Below are positions 8,680 through 17,146 of a stretch of 64,000 bases of DNA, one piece after another (the first letter of the stretch is position 1; the number at the start of each line of letters is the position of its first letter). A program made the translations under genes and the position numbers. The notes beneath the pieces were generated by a model. It was not told where the DNA came from, did no database searches, and was given only the letters and a program-made list of their open reading frames with translations. This DNA is from Arsukibacterium tuosuense (GTDB lineage Bacteria > Pseudomonadota > Gammaproteobacteria > Enterobacterales > Alteromonadaceae), in assembly GCF_900215315.1 (NCBI RefSeq), contig NZ_OBEB01000003.1, positions 310,001 through 374,000 of the forward strand. Direction: 5' to 3'.

Positions 8680-10099
8680 AACAGCTTACCTGGCGCTATG
8701 TTGCCTGATAGCAATAGGTGCCGTACAAGCAACCCCGCTGACAACTGAACAGATAACGGCCGTTGACTGGCATGAAGGCGATAAACAACTGTCTGGTGCC
8801 GGTCGTAGCTACAGTTATGCCGCGGCTTATATCAGCTGGCCAACTGATAAGATGGGCGTCTGGATAGACAAGAATATGACTTTTCTCGGTGAGCACCCCT
8901 TTGCCGAGCTGCAAGTCAGCAGCGCACATACAGGCAAGAGTCTGAACTGGCCGGTAACTGAGCTGGTCAAGCGTATTGGCAGAACTGAATTGCCTACTAT
9001 CGACTTGCTGTTGCATGGTCAGAATAGTAAGGGTAATAGTGTATTTCACAGCAAAGAGTCGGCTGACAGTAAAGCGCCAACACTTACCATTACCACATCA
9101 ACCGGTAATATTATTGAATCCAGCGCAGTAATGGATACCTATCTGGATAGCAGCACCTACCGTTCGCTTGGCCACAGTAAAAACTTAAAGGCAGGAAGCC
9201 AGAACGTCACGTTACTCCAGTTCAGGAAACCAAAGCTTACAGCCAATGAAGACATTGTTTCAGCAGAACTACGTCTAACCGTAAAAAAGCAATATGGCTC
9301 CGGTAATATCGGGGTATTCTGGTTAGCAAACCAGGCAGAAAAGCCAGATCAGCTGGCAGATTTTGAATCGCGTCAGATCATTTTTAAAGAAGATTTTTCT
9401 GATAGTAACTGGGCTGCAAACTGGAGTAGCCTTGACCGGCGCAGCCTGGCTGAGCAGGCAACAGCGCCGCAGCGGCCCGATAATACTGCGCTGAAAGTCG
9501 AATTTAACCCATCACAAAATACGGCGCTTAATCTGGTTTTGTTGCTTAAATCTATCCAGGATGCAGAGCCGGAAGCCTTATATTTTCAATATGATTTATA
9601 TCTGAATGACAACTGGCTGGCAACTAAAGGTGGCGGAAAATTCCCCGGCTTAGCCGGTACTTATAATAGAGCAGGCTGGGGCGGCCGCTCTGCTGATGGC
9701 ACAAATGGCTGGTCGGCCCGCGGTCAGTTTGGCGATACCGTAAAAAGCGATGATAAGTTTAACAACAGCACCCCACTGGGGTTTTATGCCTATTATCCGG
9801 ACAATGGCCAGAACCATGGTGCTGCCATGTACTGGAATACCGGCAGCAACCCGATAAAACCCGGAGAATGGTACCGGATCACCCAGTACGTAAAGCTCAA
9901 TACCCCCGGTAAGCCAAACGGCGTGCTAAAAGCCTGGGTGGATCAGCAGCAGGTGTTTGAACGCAGCAATATTCGTTTTCGTGATACCAGCGATCTTAAA
10001 ATAGAACGTTTATGGCTGAATTTTTACCATGGTGGCGTGGCCAAGCCCATCCAGCAAATGGAGCTATATATCGATAATGTAATACTGGCGACCGAATAA
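8654..10099 (+). CDS. Secreted CBM96 (DNRLRE-type)/PL14-like polysaccharide-active protein
   Basis: A 481-residue secreted protein with a signal peptide of about 26 residues (hydrophobic AYLALCCLIAIGAVQA). Residues about 40-230 resemble the DNRLRE/CBM96 beta-sandwich (DTYLDSSTYRSLGHSKNLKAG, then ALRL-type strands). Residues about 240-480 resemble the jelly-roll fold of polysaccharide lyase family 14 and related proteins: KGGGKFPGLAG, GWSARGQF, a Tyr pair in FYAYYPD, and RITQYVKLNTPGKPNG. PL14 enzymes cleave uronic-acid polymers, which fits the AlgD-like gene nearby. I chose the ATG at 8654, preceded by GGAAAA, because it gives a clean signal peptide; the ATG at 8639 is possible. Whether it is a lyase or only binds glycan cannot be decided here. 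Confidence 0.7.
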   Translation: MLNLKWIIKTAYLALCCLIAIGAVQATPLTTEQITAVDWHEGDKQLSGAGRSYSYAAAYISWPTDKMGVWIDKNMTFLGEHPFAELQVSSAHTGKSLNWPVTELVKRIGRTELPTIDLLLHGQNSKGNSVFHSKESADSKAPTLTITTSTGNIIESSAVMDTYLDSSTYRSLGHSKNLKAGSQNVTLLQFRKPKLTANEDIVSAELRLTVKKQYGSGNIGVFWLANQAEKPDQLADFESRQIIFKEDFSDSNWAANWSSLDRRSLAEQATAPQRPDNTALKVEFNPSQNTALNLVLLLKSIQDAEPEALYFQYDLYLNDNWLATKGGGKFPGLAGTYNRAGWGGRSADGTNGWSARGQFGDTVKSDDKFNNSTPLGFYAYYPDNGQNHGAAMYWNTGSNPIKPGEWYRITQYVKLNTPGKPNGVLKAWVDQQQVFERSNIRFRDTSDLKIERLWLNFYHGGVAKPIQQMELYIDNVILATE

Positions 10100-10207
10100 G
10101 TATTTTAACGACGAAAACAGCAGTCAGTTTAGCCGGGCTACTGGCTATTGCGGCGCTTTATTGGTATAAATGCACTGTAATTTACTCAATAAAATGGATT
10201 TTTTGTA

Positions 10208-11731
10208 ATGCCCTCCTCATCCGGCCAGGATAGCCAGGAACAGCAAAATAAACATAACCAGAATAAAGTCTATTCTGGTTCAGTTTTTATGTTGATTACC
10301 CGTTTAAGCATTAAATCGCTTGGAATAGTCAGCACAATATTTCTGGCCCGGCTACTGACACCAGAAGATTTTGGCCTGGTGGCCATTACCGTAGCAATCT
10401 ATGCTTTTATTGAATTGTTTGGTGCCCTGGCATTGGGCACGGCTTTAATTCAGCAAAAAAACAATACACCGGACGACTACAATAGTGCCTGGACATTTAA
10501 TGTGTTGTTTGGCTTTGTCGCGGCGACTTGTCTGGTATTAATCGCACCTGTAGTCGCCAACTTTTATCAGGACCCGCGGTTACAGCCAGTGATTTACGTG
10601 CTGGCTTTTGTCAGTATTTTGTCTGGCCTGCACAATATCGGGGTTATTGATTTCAGACGTAACTTAAATTTCCGCAAGGAATTGCAACTGCAACTGGTGC
10701 CTAAGATAATCAGTTTTGTTATTACTTTAAGCCTGGCCTTTATATTGCGTAATTATTGGGCACTGGTTTTCGGGGTTTTATGTAATCAGTTAGTTGTAAC
10801 GACTTATAGTTTTATAATGCATCCGTTCCGGCCAGGCGTTTGTTTTAAATCTTTTAATAAGTTATTTAAATTTTCCCGCTGGCTGCTGCTTAACAATGTA
10901 GTGCACTTTATCAACGATAAAGTAAGTCAGTTAATCGTCGGTAAGGCGCTGTCACCCGCTGCCCTCGGTTTTTTCTCGCTAAGTAAAGAAATTGGCCAGT
11001 TACCCACATCGCATATGGCTGTGCCTATTAATATTGCTACATTCCCGGTCTACTCCCGCTTTCAGGATAATCCGGTCGAGTTAAAAAAGGCCTACCTAAA
11101 TACTGCGGCGTTAACGGCCAGCCTGACCATTCCGTCCTCCATTGGCATTGCCTTGGTCGCGCCATTACTGGTTAGCGTGTTACTGGGCGAGCAATGGGTA
11201 AGCATGGTGCCGCTACTGCAATTACTGGCGCTCGCTAATATGTTTTTTAGTATTACTTCTAACAATAGTTATATTTATCTGGCAGCAGGCAAGCCTCATA
11301 TCTCCTTCATAATTAACTTCAGCCGGTTAGCGGTATTTTTTGCACTATTTATTCCATTGCTGGACTATAACGGTTTAATTGGTATAGGCCAGGCCCGGCT
11401 TGGCTCTACTCTGATAATGGTGCTGCTGGTACAGGCAGCAATTATGCGGTTTTTAAAGTTGCCACTGCGCGACCTGCTTAGGGCATTTATCCGACCGGTT
11501 GCAGCCGGTTTAACTATGGCATTGGCGGTGTGGGCGGTGCAATCGTCTGTTATGTTAAGCATAACGCTGCTCCAGCTATTGCTGGAAACCCTGACTGGCG
11601 TCGTTAGTTACAGCCTGGTTACATTACTTATCTGGCATTTGCAGGGCTACCCGGAAGGCTTTGAGCATAATATTTTCAGCAGGCTGCGCTTAAAAAACTT
11701 TCCGCCAAAATCCGCTGGGCCCTTGCCATGA
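10208..11731 (+). CDS. Wzx-type lipopolysaccharide/oligosaccharide flippase
   Basis: A 507-residue integral membrane protein with about 12-14 hydrophobic helices. The start of the membrane region (TRLSIKSLGIVSTIFLARLLTPEDFG) is the classic first helix of Wzx/polysaccharide biosynthesis exporters of the MOP superfamily. It should flip the undecaprenyl-linked repeat unit to the periplasm for the O-ligase-like polymerase. The first 25 residues are polar and Gln/Asn-rich and no strong ribosome site precedes the ATG, so the exact start is less certain. It lies 108 bases after the PL14-like gene and overlaps the next ORF by 4 bases. Confidence 0.88.
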   Translation: MPSSSGQDSQEQQNKHNQNKVYSGSVFMLITRLSIKSLGIVSTIFLARLLTPEDFGLVAITVAIYAFIELFGALALGTALIQQKNNTPDDYNSAWTFNVLFGFVAATCLVLIAPVVANFYQDPRLQPVIYVLAFVSILSGLHNIGVIDFRRNLNFRKELQLQLVPKIISFVITLSLAFILRNYWALVFGVLCNQLVVTTYSFIMHPFRPGVCFKSFNKLFKFSRWLLLNNVVHFINDKVSQLIVGKALSPAALGFFSLSKEIGQLPTSHMAVPINIATFPVYSRFQDNPVELKKAYLNTAALTASLTIPSSIGIALVAPLLVSVLLGEQWVSMVPLLQLLALANMFFSITSNNSYIYLAAGKPHISFIINFSRLAVFFALFIPLLDYNGLIGIGQARLGSTLIMVLLVQAAIMRFLKLPLRDLLRAFIRPVAAGLTMALAVWAVQSSVMLSITLLQLLLETLTGVVSYSLVTLLIWHLQGYPEGFEHNIFSRLRLKNFPPKSAGPLP

Positions 11732-12633
11732 CTGATACTCTGGTGAGCACTCAGCAAGCTGCGCTACAGCAATTACAACTTAGCCCGTTGTTGCTGGACA
11801 ACGCAGTCAATATGGCATTGCAACAGCTGCAACAGCACTGTTCTGCAGCAGAACCTTATCAGGCATATAACCAGCGACCTGACTTACTGACAAACTTAGC
11901 TACCTTGCCGGCGCAACTTAGTTGTGCTAAGGATCAACTGGCCAGATTGCTGATGCTGAAACTGATTGCAGATTTTTCATTGCAACCTTTACCGCTTAAC
12001 ATGACAAGCGAGATAAGTAATAACTACCAGCGCAGCTTACAGCGTATTTTTCAGCTTTGGGCCAACGCCTCAGAAACCCAATTGCCAGCAACGGATGACA
12101 GGTTTCTTAAAGATATTGGCTTATTAACCGGTGCGCTGCTGCCCTGCGCTGAACGGGTAGTTGAACCCTGTTCTGCTATTCAACGTTCGTTACTGTACAG
12201 CAATGGCATTGTGCAGGCGGCGGGCTTTATTCGGGCGTTAATCGACGCCAGAGGCAATAAGCCAGTGTGCCGGCTGCATATTCATTTATCAGAAATAAAC
12301 CAGTTAACCGCCGCCGGCTGGCACCAGACATGCCTGCAGCTGGCTGAGCTACTACTACTTAATCCACAACTAAAAGGGGTGGTTGGTGCCTGTTGGTTTT
12401 ATGATCCGGCGCTGCCTGACATTAGCCCGCATCTGGCATTTATCAGCGAGCTACTCAGGGAAATGCAGGCCAGCTGGTTTTATTCTCATAAAGAGGGTGG
12501 GAAAAGTGGCGCCTTTAGTCGCTCAGCAACACGCAAGCAAGCGTTTATTACTGGCCAGTACCAGCCGAAAAACTATGTTATTTTTATCCCCAGAAGCCGG
12601 CTGCTTGCCTGGTATAAAAGGCAGACGGTCTGA
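11728..12633 (+). CDS. Protein of unknown function in the exopolysaccharide operon
   Basis: A 301-residue protein that I do not recognise. It has no signal peptide or obvious membrane segment. The N-terminal half is helical and rich in Leu/Gln. The C-terminal half has distinctive motifs: LLYSNGIVQAAGFIRALIDARG (about 150), CRLHIHLSEINQL (about 180), GACWFYDPALPDISPHL (about 220) and a basic-aromatic tail (SWFYSHKEGGKSGAFSRS). The gene overlaps both neighbours by 1-4 bases (flippase upstream, deacetylase downstream), so it is probably co-translated and works in the same pathway. A cytoplasmic enzyme acting on the repeat unit is a guess only. Confidence 0.75.
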   Translation: MTDTLVSTQQAALQQLQLSPLLLDNAVNMALQQLQQHCSAAEPYQAYNQRPDLLTNLATLPAQLSCAKDQLARLLMLKLIADFSLQPLPLNMTSEISNNYQRSLQRIFQLWANASETQLPATDDRFLKDIGLLTGALLPCAERVVEPCSAIQRSLLYSNGIVQAAGFIRALIDARGNKPVCRLHIHLSEINQLTAAGWHQTCLQLAELLLLNPQLKGVVGACWFYDPALPDISPHLAFISELLREMQASWFYSHKEGGKSGAFSRSATRKQAFITGQYQPKNYVIFIPRSRLLAWYKRQTV

Positions 12634-13640
12634 TGAAAACCTTTATTTTAACCTTGTTCCGCTGGCTTGGTTTGTTTAGTCTGGCAAAAATAATAACTGC
12701 CCGACAACCACGCATTTTGTGTTACCACGGCATTGCGGTAGATGACGAATATCAGTTCTCACCCGGGCTGTTTATGCGAAGCGATACCTTTGCCAGACGG
12801 ATGGCACTGCTTGCGAAATGGCGTTATAAGCCGGTATCGCTGGATGAGTTATACCGGCAACATCAGGCTGGCCAATATTGCAAAGATACCCTGGTTATTA
12901 CCATCGACGATGGCTGGGCTGGTATTGAGCAAGGTATGTTGCCCTCTCTTAAAAAGTATCAGTTTGTCGCAACCTTATATTTATGCACGTATTTTGTTAA
13001 AAATCAGCGGCCGGTATTTAACCTGGCTGCTAGTTACTTATTCTGGAAACATAAAGGGCTTTTTCTCCCGGCAGAAACAAGCTGTTTATCGCCTTATACC
13101 ACATTACAGCAGTTAGATTTGAATGACGTGCTGTCGCTGGCAGCAGAACTGGATTCAGCCTACGAGCAGCCCATTTTAGAAGAGCTGGCCTCTTATTTTG
13201 GTGAAGACCTTTCAAGCTGGCAGCATAACGGTAAATTAATGTTTCTTTCTCCAGAGAAAGTAACTGCACTGGCTGAACAAGGTCTGGCCATCGAGCTACA
13301 CACACACCGCCATAAGTTTTTTAAACTGACCTCATCTGAAATGTGTGCAGAGCTAAACGATAATCAACAGTTGATAACTCAGCTTACTGGCAAAAAAGCA
13401 CAACATTTTTGTTACCCAAGCGGCAACCACCGGCCGGAGCAGTTAAATGTGCTTCGTGAGATGAAAATAAAAACGGCTACCACGACCGAAATTGGCTTGA
13501 TCAACTATCGCACTCCCCTCCTGACACTACCACGTCTGGTTGATAGTGATATTATCAGTGATCTGGAATTTGAAGCTGAGGTTACAGGTGTGATGACCCT
13601 GTTGCGCTCAGTTGCGTCCCTGTTTAAACGAGGCAGTTGA
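12633..13640 (+). CDS. NodB-family polysaccharide deacetylase (first of two)
   Basis: A 335-residue polysaccharide deacetylase of carbohydrate esterase family 4 type, which removes N- or O-acetyl groups with a bound metal. Motif 1 is TIDDGW (about residue 90; the usual form is TFDDG) and gives the catalytic and metal-binding Asp pair. Motif 2 is ELHTHRHKFFKL (about 225), with two His ligands. A later CYPSGNHRPEQ motif matches motif 3. There is no strong signal peptide, although the first 25 residues are moderately hydrophobic, so a cytoplasmic or anchored location is possible. It overlaps both neighbours by single bases (TGATG junctions). Confidence 0.83.
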   Translation: MKTFILTLFRWLGLFSLAKIITARQPRILCYHGIAVDDEYQFSPGLFMRSDTFARRMALLAKWRYKPVSLDELYRQHQAGQYCKDTLVITIDDGWAGIEQGMLPSLKKYQFVATLYLCTYFVKNQRPVFNLAASYLFWKHKGLFLPAETSCLSPYTTLQQLDLNDVLSLAAELDSAYEQPILEELASYFGEDLSSWQHNGKLMFLSPEKVTALAEQGLAIELHTHRHKFFKLTSSEMCAELNDNQQLITQLTGKKAQHFCYPSGNHRPEQLNVLREMKIKTATTTEIGLINYRTPLLTLPRLVDSDIISDLEFEAEVTGVMTLLRSVASLFKRGS

Positions 13641-14734
13641 TGATAGCCGGTTATATCAACAGATTAAACGACACCCTGGCAATGCTAAAAAAAGAAGCGC
13701 AACTGGCCGGCATTTCCTTTCCAAAAATGGTTTGGCAAACCTGCTGGTTCTGCCTGAAAACCAGGCTGGGGCCCCGCTATTTTGTAGTAGCAGGAATGGC
13801 CAGAAAAAACTTTAAAGAAGCCGATAAGTGGCTGCATATTTCTGCCAGCAAGTATTACAACGCCTTGGATATACTTAACCCACCGCTTTATCGCAAAATT
13901 ACCCAAAGCAAATTGTCGGAAAAAGCATTATATCAGCTGCTACATATACCCACCGCACCCATGCTTGGCTATTTTCATCCAATTGTCGGTGTTACCAATA
14001 GCGGCGATGCGTTACAAACAGTTGAGTCACTGCAACAGTTTCTGCAGCAGCATATTGGTAGTACAGTGATGGTAAAGCCACTGGAAGGCTTTGGTGGCGC
14101 AGGGGTACTGGCCATTGCCATCCGTTCTGATGGCGAAGCACTGCAACTGCAATCTGTCGGTGAGCAGCGACCATATAGCGTGGAGAAGCTTATAAGTGCC
14201 TATCAGCAGAAAGGCCGGCAGCCAGAGTTTATGCTGGAAGCCTATATTCAGCAATCTGCTCAGTTCGCCAGTTTTAACTCCTCCAGCTTAAATACGTTGC
14301 GGTTATGGGTGCTGGAAACTACACCCCATAAGGCTGAGGTGATTGGTGGCTACTTACGGATTGGCCGGGCCGGCAAGGTTATCGATAATGCTTCTGCCGG
14401 CGGCATCATGTGCCCGGTTGATCTTGAAACAGGTGAACTACAGCCGGGACTGATAAAGAAAACCCCGCATCGCGACGAAATCTGTCAGCACCCTGATCAT
14501 GGCGCTCTCCTTGCCGGAGTTTTGCTGGAGCAATGGCAGTCAATTAAACAGTTTGCTGAAAAGGTTTTGTTATCACTGCCTCATACCCGCTTTGCCGGGC
14601 TGGATATTACAATGACCGAACAAGGCCCGTTGCTGATTGAATCCAATGTAGCACCCGATAAAGATGGTGCCGCACATGGCAACATTCCTTCCATAAAATT
14701 GCGATATGCTGCCAGGAATCTGTGTGTTAAATAA
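13640..14734 (+). CDS. Sugar-transfer-associated ATP-grasp protein 1
   Basis: A 364-residue ATP-grasp protein of the ATPgrasp_ST (PF14397-like) group. ATP-grasp enzymes join a carboxylate to an amine or hydroxyl through an acyl-phosphate. Visible motifs are VMVKPLEGFGGAGVLAI (nucleotide-binding Lys and Gly loop, about residue 145), FNSSSLNTLRLWV (about 215) and the metal-binding GLDITMTEQGPLLIESN (about 325). ATG at 13640 overlaps the previous stop (TGATG); an in-frame TTG three bases earlier is less likely. Its place behind flippase and deacetylase suggests decoration of the glycan, for example with an amino acid, but no substrate is established. Confidence 0.82.
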   Translation: MIAGYINRLNDTLAMLKKEAQLAGISFPKMVWQTCWFCLKTRLGPRYFVVAGMARKNFKEADKWLHISASKYYNALDILNPPLYRKITQSKLSEKALYQLLHIPTAPMLGYFHPIVGVTNSGDALQTVESLQQFLQQHIGSTVMVKPLEGFGGAGVLAIAIRSDGEALQLQSVGEQRPYSVEKLISAYQQKGRQPEFMLEAYIQQSAQFASFNSSSLNTLRLWVLETTPHKAEVIGGYLRIGRAGKVIDNASAGGIMCPVDLETGELQPGLIKKTPHRDEICQHPDHGALLAGVLLEQWQSIKQFAEKVLLSLPHTRFAGLDITMTEQGPLLIESNVAPDKDGAAHGNIPSIKLRYAARNLCVK

Positions 14735-15797
14735 TCTTGTTAAAGCACTAAGGCTATCCTGGCTAAATCAACATGAAGAAAATACACTTTCGTTTCTGCA
14801 GCAATTTAAAGAAATGCTTTTGCTCAAGTTAATAACAGGATTTGGGCCAGGTAATTATCATAAATACCGCTTGTGGCAAAAAGATATGCCTTGGCAACAG
14901 AAACTCGGCTATTGGCATGACCAGAAATACTACCGCTTTTTAAACAGAGTAAACCCACTAAACTATCGGATGCTGGCACGCAACAAAGTCATCGCCAAGG
15001 CAATATTAAATTTTTACAAAATTCCTGACGCCGAATACCTGGGTTACTTATCTGCAAAAGGTAGTTTTAGCACAGATGGTTTGCCACTAAACACCGCAGA
15101 AGAATTAAGCAATCTGCTACAGCAGCGACCCGACCTTAATAAAATCTGCTTTAAATTAGTTGACGGCTCAGGCGGTGTGGGCTTTTGTGCAGTAAAGATC
15201 GTACGTGATAACACGACATTTTATTTTCAAGAGCTAGGCAAAGACATAAATTTACCAATCGCTGATTATATTAATCAGCTGCTAATTAATAATAAGGGGT
15301 GCGACTACCTCATCGAGAATTACTTGGAACAGCATGCTGATTTAGCAGTGTTTAACCCCAGCAGTTTAAATACTCTAAGGGTTTGGGTAGGTAAAACAAA
15401 AGCTGGGACGCCGAAGATCATCGGCATATTTTTGAGAGTTGGTCGTGCTGGTAGTTTAGTAGACAACACTATGTGGGGTGGTTTAGTTATTGCAATTGAC
15501 CCACAAAGCTTTACAACAACTCACATAGTACCTCTAGAAACAAGTGGTTCATGCTTTAGGAACCATCCGGATAGTGGTTACGACATAACAAGGCGACAAC
15601 TCCCTTTCCAACAGCATGTTATTGATCTGGCAGAAAAAGTTACAGATATTTTACCAAAAACACGTTTCGTCGGTTTAGATATCGCTTTTACCCCTGAGCA
15701 ACCGGTCATTATCGAAGTTAACCTGGCGCCAAGTGCTATTGGTGCTTCTGCTATGAATATGAGTCATCAGCAGCTCTTAGGCTGGTTAGAGGAGTAA
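14724..15797 (+). CDS. Sugar-transfer-associated ATP-grasp protein 2 (tandem paralogue)
   Basis: A 357-residue ATPgrasp_ST-family protein. Motifs are CFKLVDGSGGVGFCAVKI (ATP-binding Lys and Gly loop), FNPSSLNTLRVWVG and GLDIAFTPEQPVIIEVN (metal-binding Glu/Asn). I chose the GTG at 14724 because AGGA lies 6 bases upstream and because it aligns with the ATG of the downstream paralogue (VLNNLVKALRLSW against MLSTLCNAIKRSW). The ATG at 14706 is the alternative. It overlaps ATP-grasp 1 by 11 bases. It is far more similar to ATP-grasp 3 than to ATP-grasp 1, pointing to recent duplication. Its codons are AT-richer than those of the upstream operon. Confidence 0.82.
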   Translation: MLNNLVKALRLSWLNQHEENTLSFLQQFKEMLLLKLITGFGPGNYHKYRLWQKDMPWQQKLGYWHDQKYYRFLNRVNPLNYRMLARNKVIAKAILNFYKIPDAEYLGYLSAKGSFSTDGLPLNTAEELSNLLQQRPDLNKICFKLVDGSGGVGFCAVKIVRDNTTFYFQELGKDINLPIADYINQLLINNKGCDYLIENYLEQHADLAVFNPSSLNTLRVWVGKTKAGTPKIIGIFLRVGRAGSLVDNTMWGGLVIAIDPQSFTTTHIVPLETSGSCFRNHPDSGYDITRRQLPFQQHVIDLAEKVTDILPKTRFVGLDIAFTPEQPVIIEVNLAPSAIGASAMNMSHQQLLGWLEE

Positions 15798-16048
15798 CTA
15801 AACTATGAAGTTCTCTCAAAAATAATTTAGAATTTTTTATTACATATTTGTAAATTTAAGCTAAGCCAACTACACTTCACTTCACTTTACCTCATCACTA
15901 AAATTATAGCGGCAATAGCATTTTGGTTATCAGTTGTATCTGCTAATTTAAGACGCTTACTTTCTAAAGGAATAGAAACCGCTATGGTATTACGCTCTGC
16001 TAATTTACATCTCTTTGCAGCAATTTTATTTTCACACGCGTGATTGCC
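15798..16048. other. AT-rich spacer between duplicated ATP-grasp genes
   Basis: About 250 bases without a convincing gene. It is AT-rich, has a short run of TTCAC repeats (about 15870-15890) and only very short reading frames. No clear terminator or promoter was seen. It separates the two near-duplicate ATP-grasp genes and may include debris of the duplication. Confidence 0.5.
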
Positions 16049-17119
16049 ATGCTAAGTACATTATGCAACGCGATTAAACGTTCATGGGCGCTTCGCTCTG
16101 ACCAAGATGCATTGCCCTTTATCCGGCAACTTAAAGAAATGCTACTGCTGCAGATAATGATCGGTTTTGGCCCCGGCAACTATCATAAATATCTGTTGTG
16201 GCAAAAAAATATGCCATGGCAACAAAAGCTGGGGTACTGGCATGATCAAAAGTACTACCGCTTTTTAAATAAGGTTAACCCTTTAAATTATCGAATGCTG
16301 GCCCGCAATAAAGTGATGGCCAAAGCGATACTGAAGTTTTACAACATACCGGACGCAGAATATCTTGGTTACCTGTCAACCACTGGTGGCTTTAAAACCG
16401 ATGGTTCACCTTTAAATAATGCCGAGCAATTAGCTGCCTTGCTGCAACAGCGCTCAGACTTGGATAAAATCTGTTTTAAACCAATCAACGGCTCGGGTGG
16501 TGAAGGCTTTTGTGCGGTTGAAATAGAACGTTCCAATGGCATTTTTTTTCGGGAGCTTGGTAAATCAACATCTATACCTATTGCCGACTTTCTTAATCAG
16601 TCGCTGACGTCACACAAGAATTGTGACTACATTATCGAGAAATATTTGCAGCAACACCCTGCTCTGGCGGCATTTAACCCCAGCAGTTTAAATACATTAA
16701 GAGTCTGGGTAGGTAAAGCAACTGACGGCACCCCGAAGATTATTGCAATTTATTTGCGTGTTGGCCGCAGTGGTAAACTGATTGACAATAAAACGGCTGG
16801 TGGCTTCGGTGTCTCAATTGACATAAACAGCTTTAAAACTACAATGCTTTTACCACCAGATAATAACGATCACTGTTATCATAACCATCCTGACAGTGGT
16901 GAGAATATGATTGGACGTCAACTGCCATTTCAACAAGAGGTTATAGCGCTGGCTGAGCGGGTTATCAGTATTTTACCTAATACCCGGTTTGTGGGGCTGG
17001 ACATTGCATTAACACCTGAACAACCGGTAATTATTGAATTTAATTTTGCACCAACTGCTACCGGCACAACAAAAATGAATGCAAGTCATGAACAATTGTT
17101 AGGCTGGCTTGACAAGTAA
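16049..17119 (+). CDS. Sugar-transfer-associated ATP-grasp protein 3 (tandem paralogue)
   Basis: A 356-residue ATPgrasp_ST-family protein, collinear with ATP-grasp 2 along its whole length; stretches such as GFGPGNYHKY and RFLN-VNPLNYRMLARNKV are almost identical in the two. Motifs are CFKPINGSGGEGFCAVEI, FNPSSLNTLRVWVG and GLDIALTPEQPVIIEFN. I chose the ATG at 16049 from the alignment with the paralogue; an in-frame GTG at 16040 would add three residues. No good ribosome site is visible for either. Expression may depend on read-through from the upstream operon or on a promoter in the spacer. Converges with the minus-strand ATP-grasp 4. Confidence 0.8.
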   Translation: MLSTLCNAIKRSWALRSDQDALPFIRQLKEMLLLQIMIGFGPGNYHKYLLWQKNMPWQQKLGYWHDQKYYRFLNKVNPLNYRMLARNKVMAKAILKFYNIPDAEYLGYLSTTGGFKTDGSPLNNAEQLAALLQQRSDLDKICFKPINGSGGEGFCAVEIERSNGIFFRELGKSTSIPIADFLNQSLTSHKNCDYIIEKYLQQHPALAAFNPSSLNTLRVWVGKATDGTPKIIAIYLRVGRSGKLIDNKTAGGFGVSIDINSFKTTMLLPPDNNDHCYHNHPDSGENMIGRQLPFQQEVIALAERVISILPNTRFVGLDIALTPEQPVIIEFNFAPTATGTTKMNASHEQLLGWLDK

Positions 17120-17146
17120 TAATCAATTGATAGCCCGCAACAAAAA

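Noticed and set aside
10101-10207. Hydrophobic reading frame (…AVSLAGLLAIAALYWYK…) between the PL14-like gene and the flippase
   Set aside because: It reads like a membrane helix but has no ATG/GTG/TTG start or ribosome site and is under 40 codons; chance is more likely.
15964-15990. GG-N10-GC spacing in the spacer before ATP-grasp 3
   Set aside because: The -24 and -12 flanks do not match the sigma-54 consensus and the site is AT-rich.
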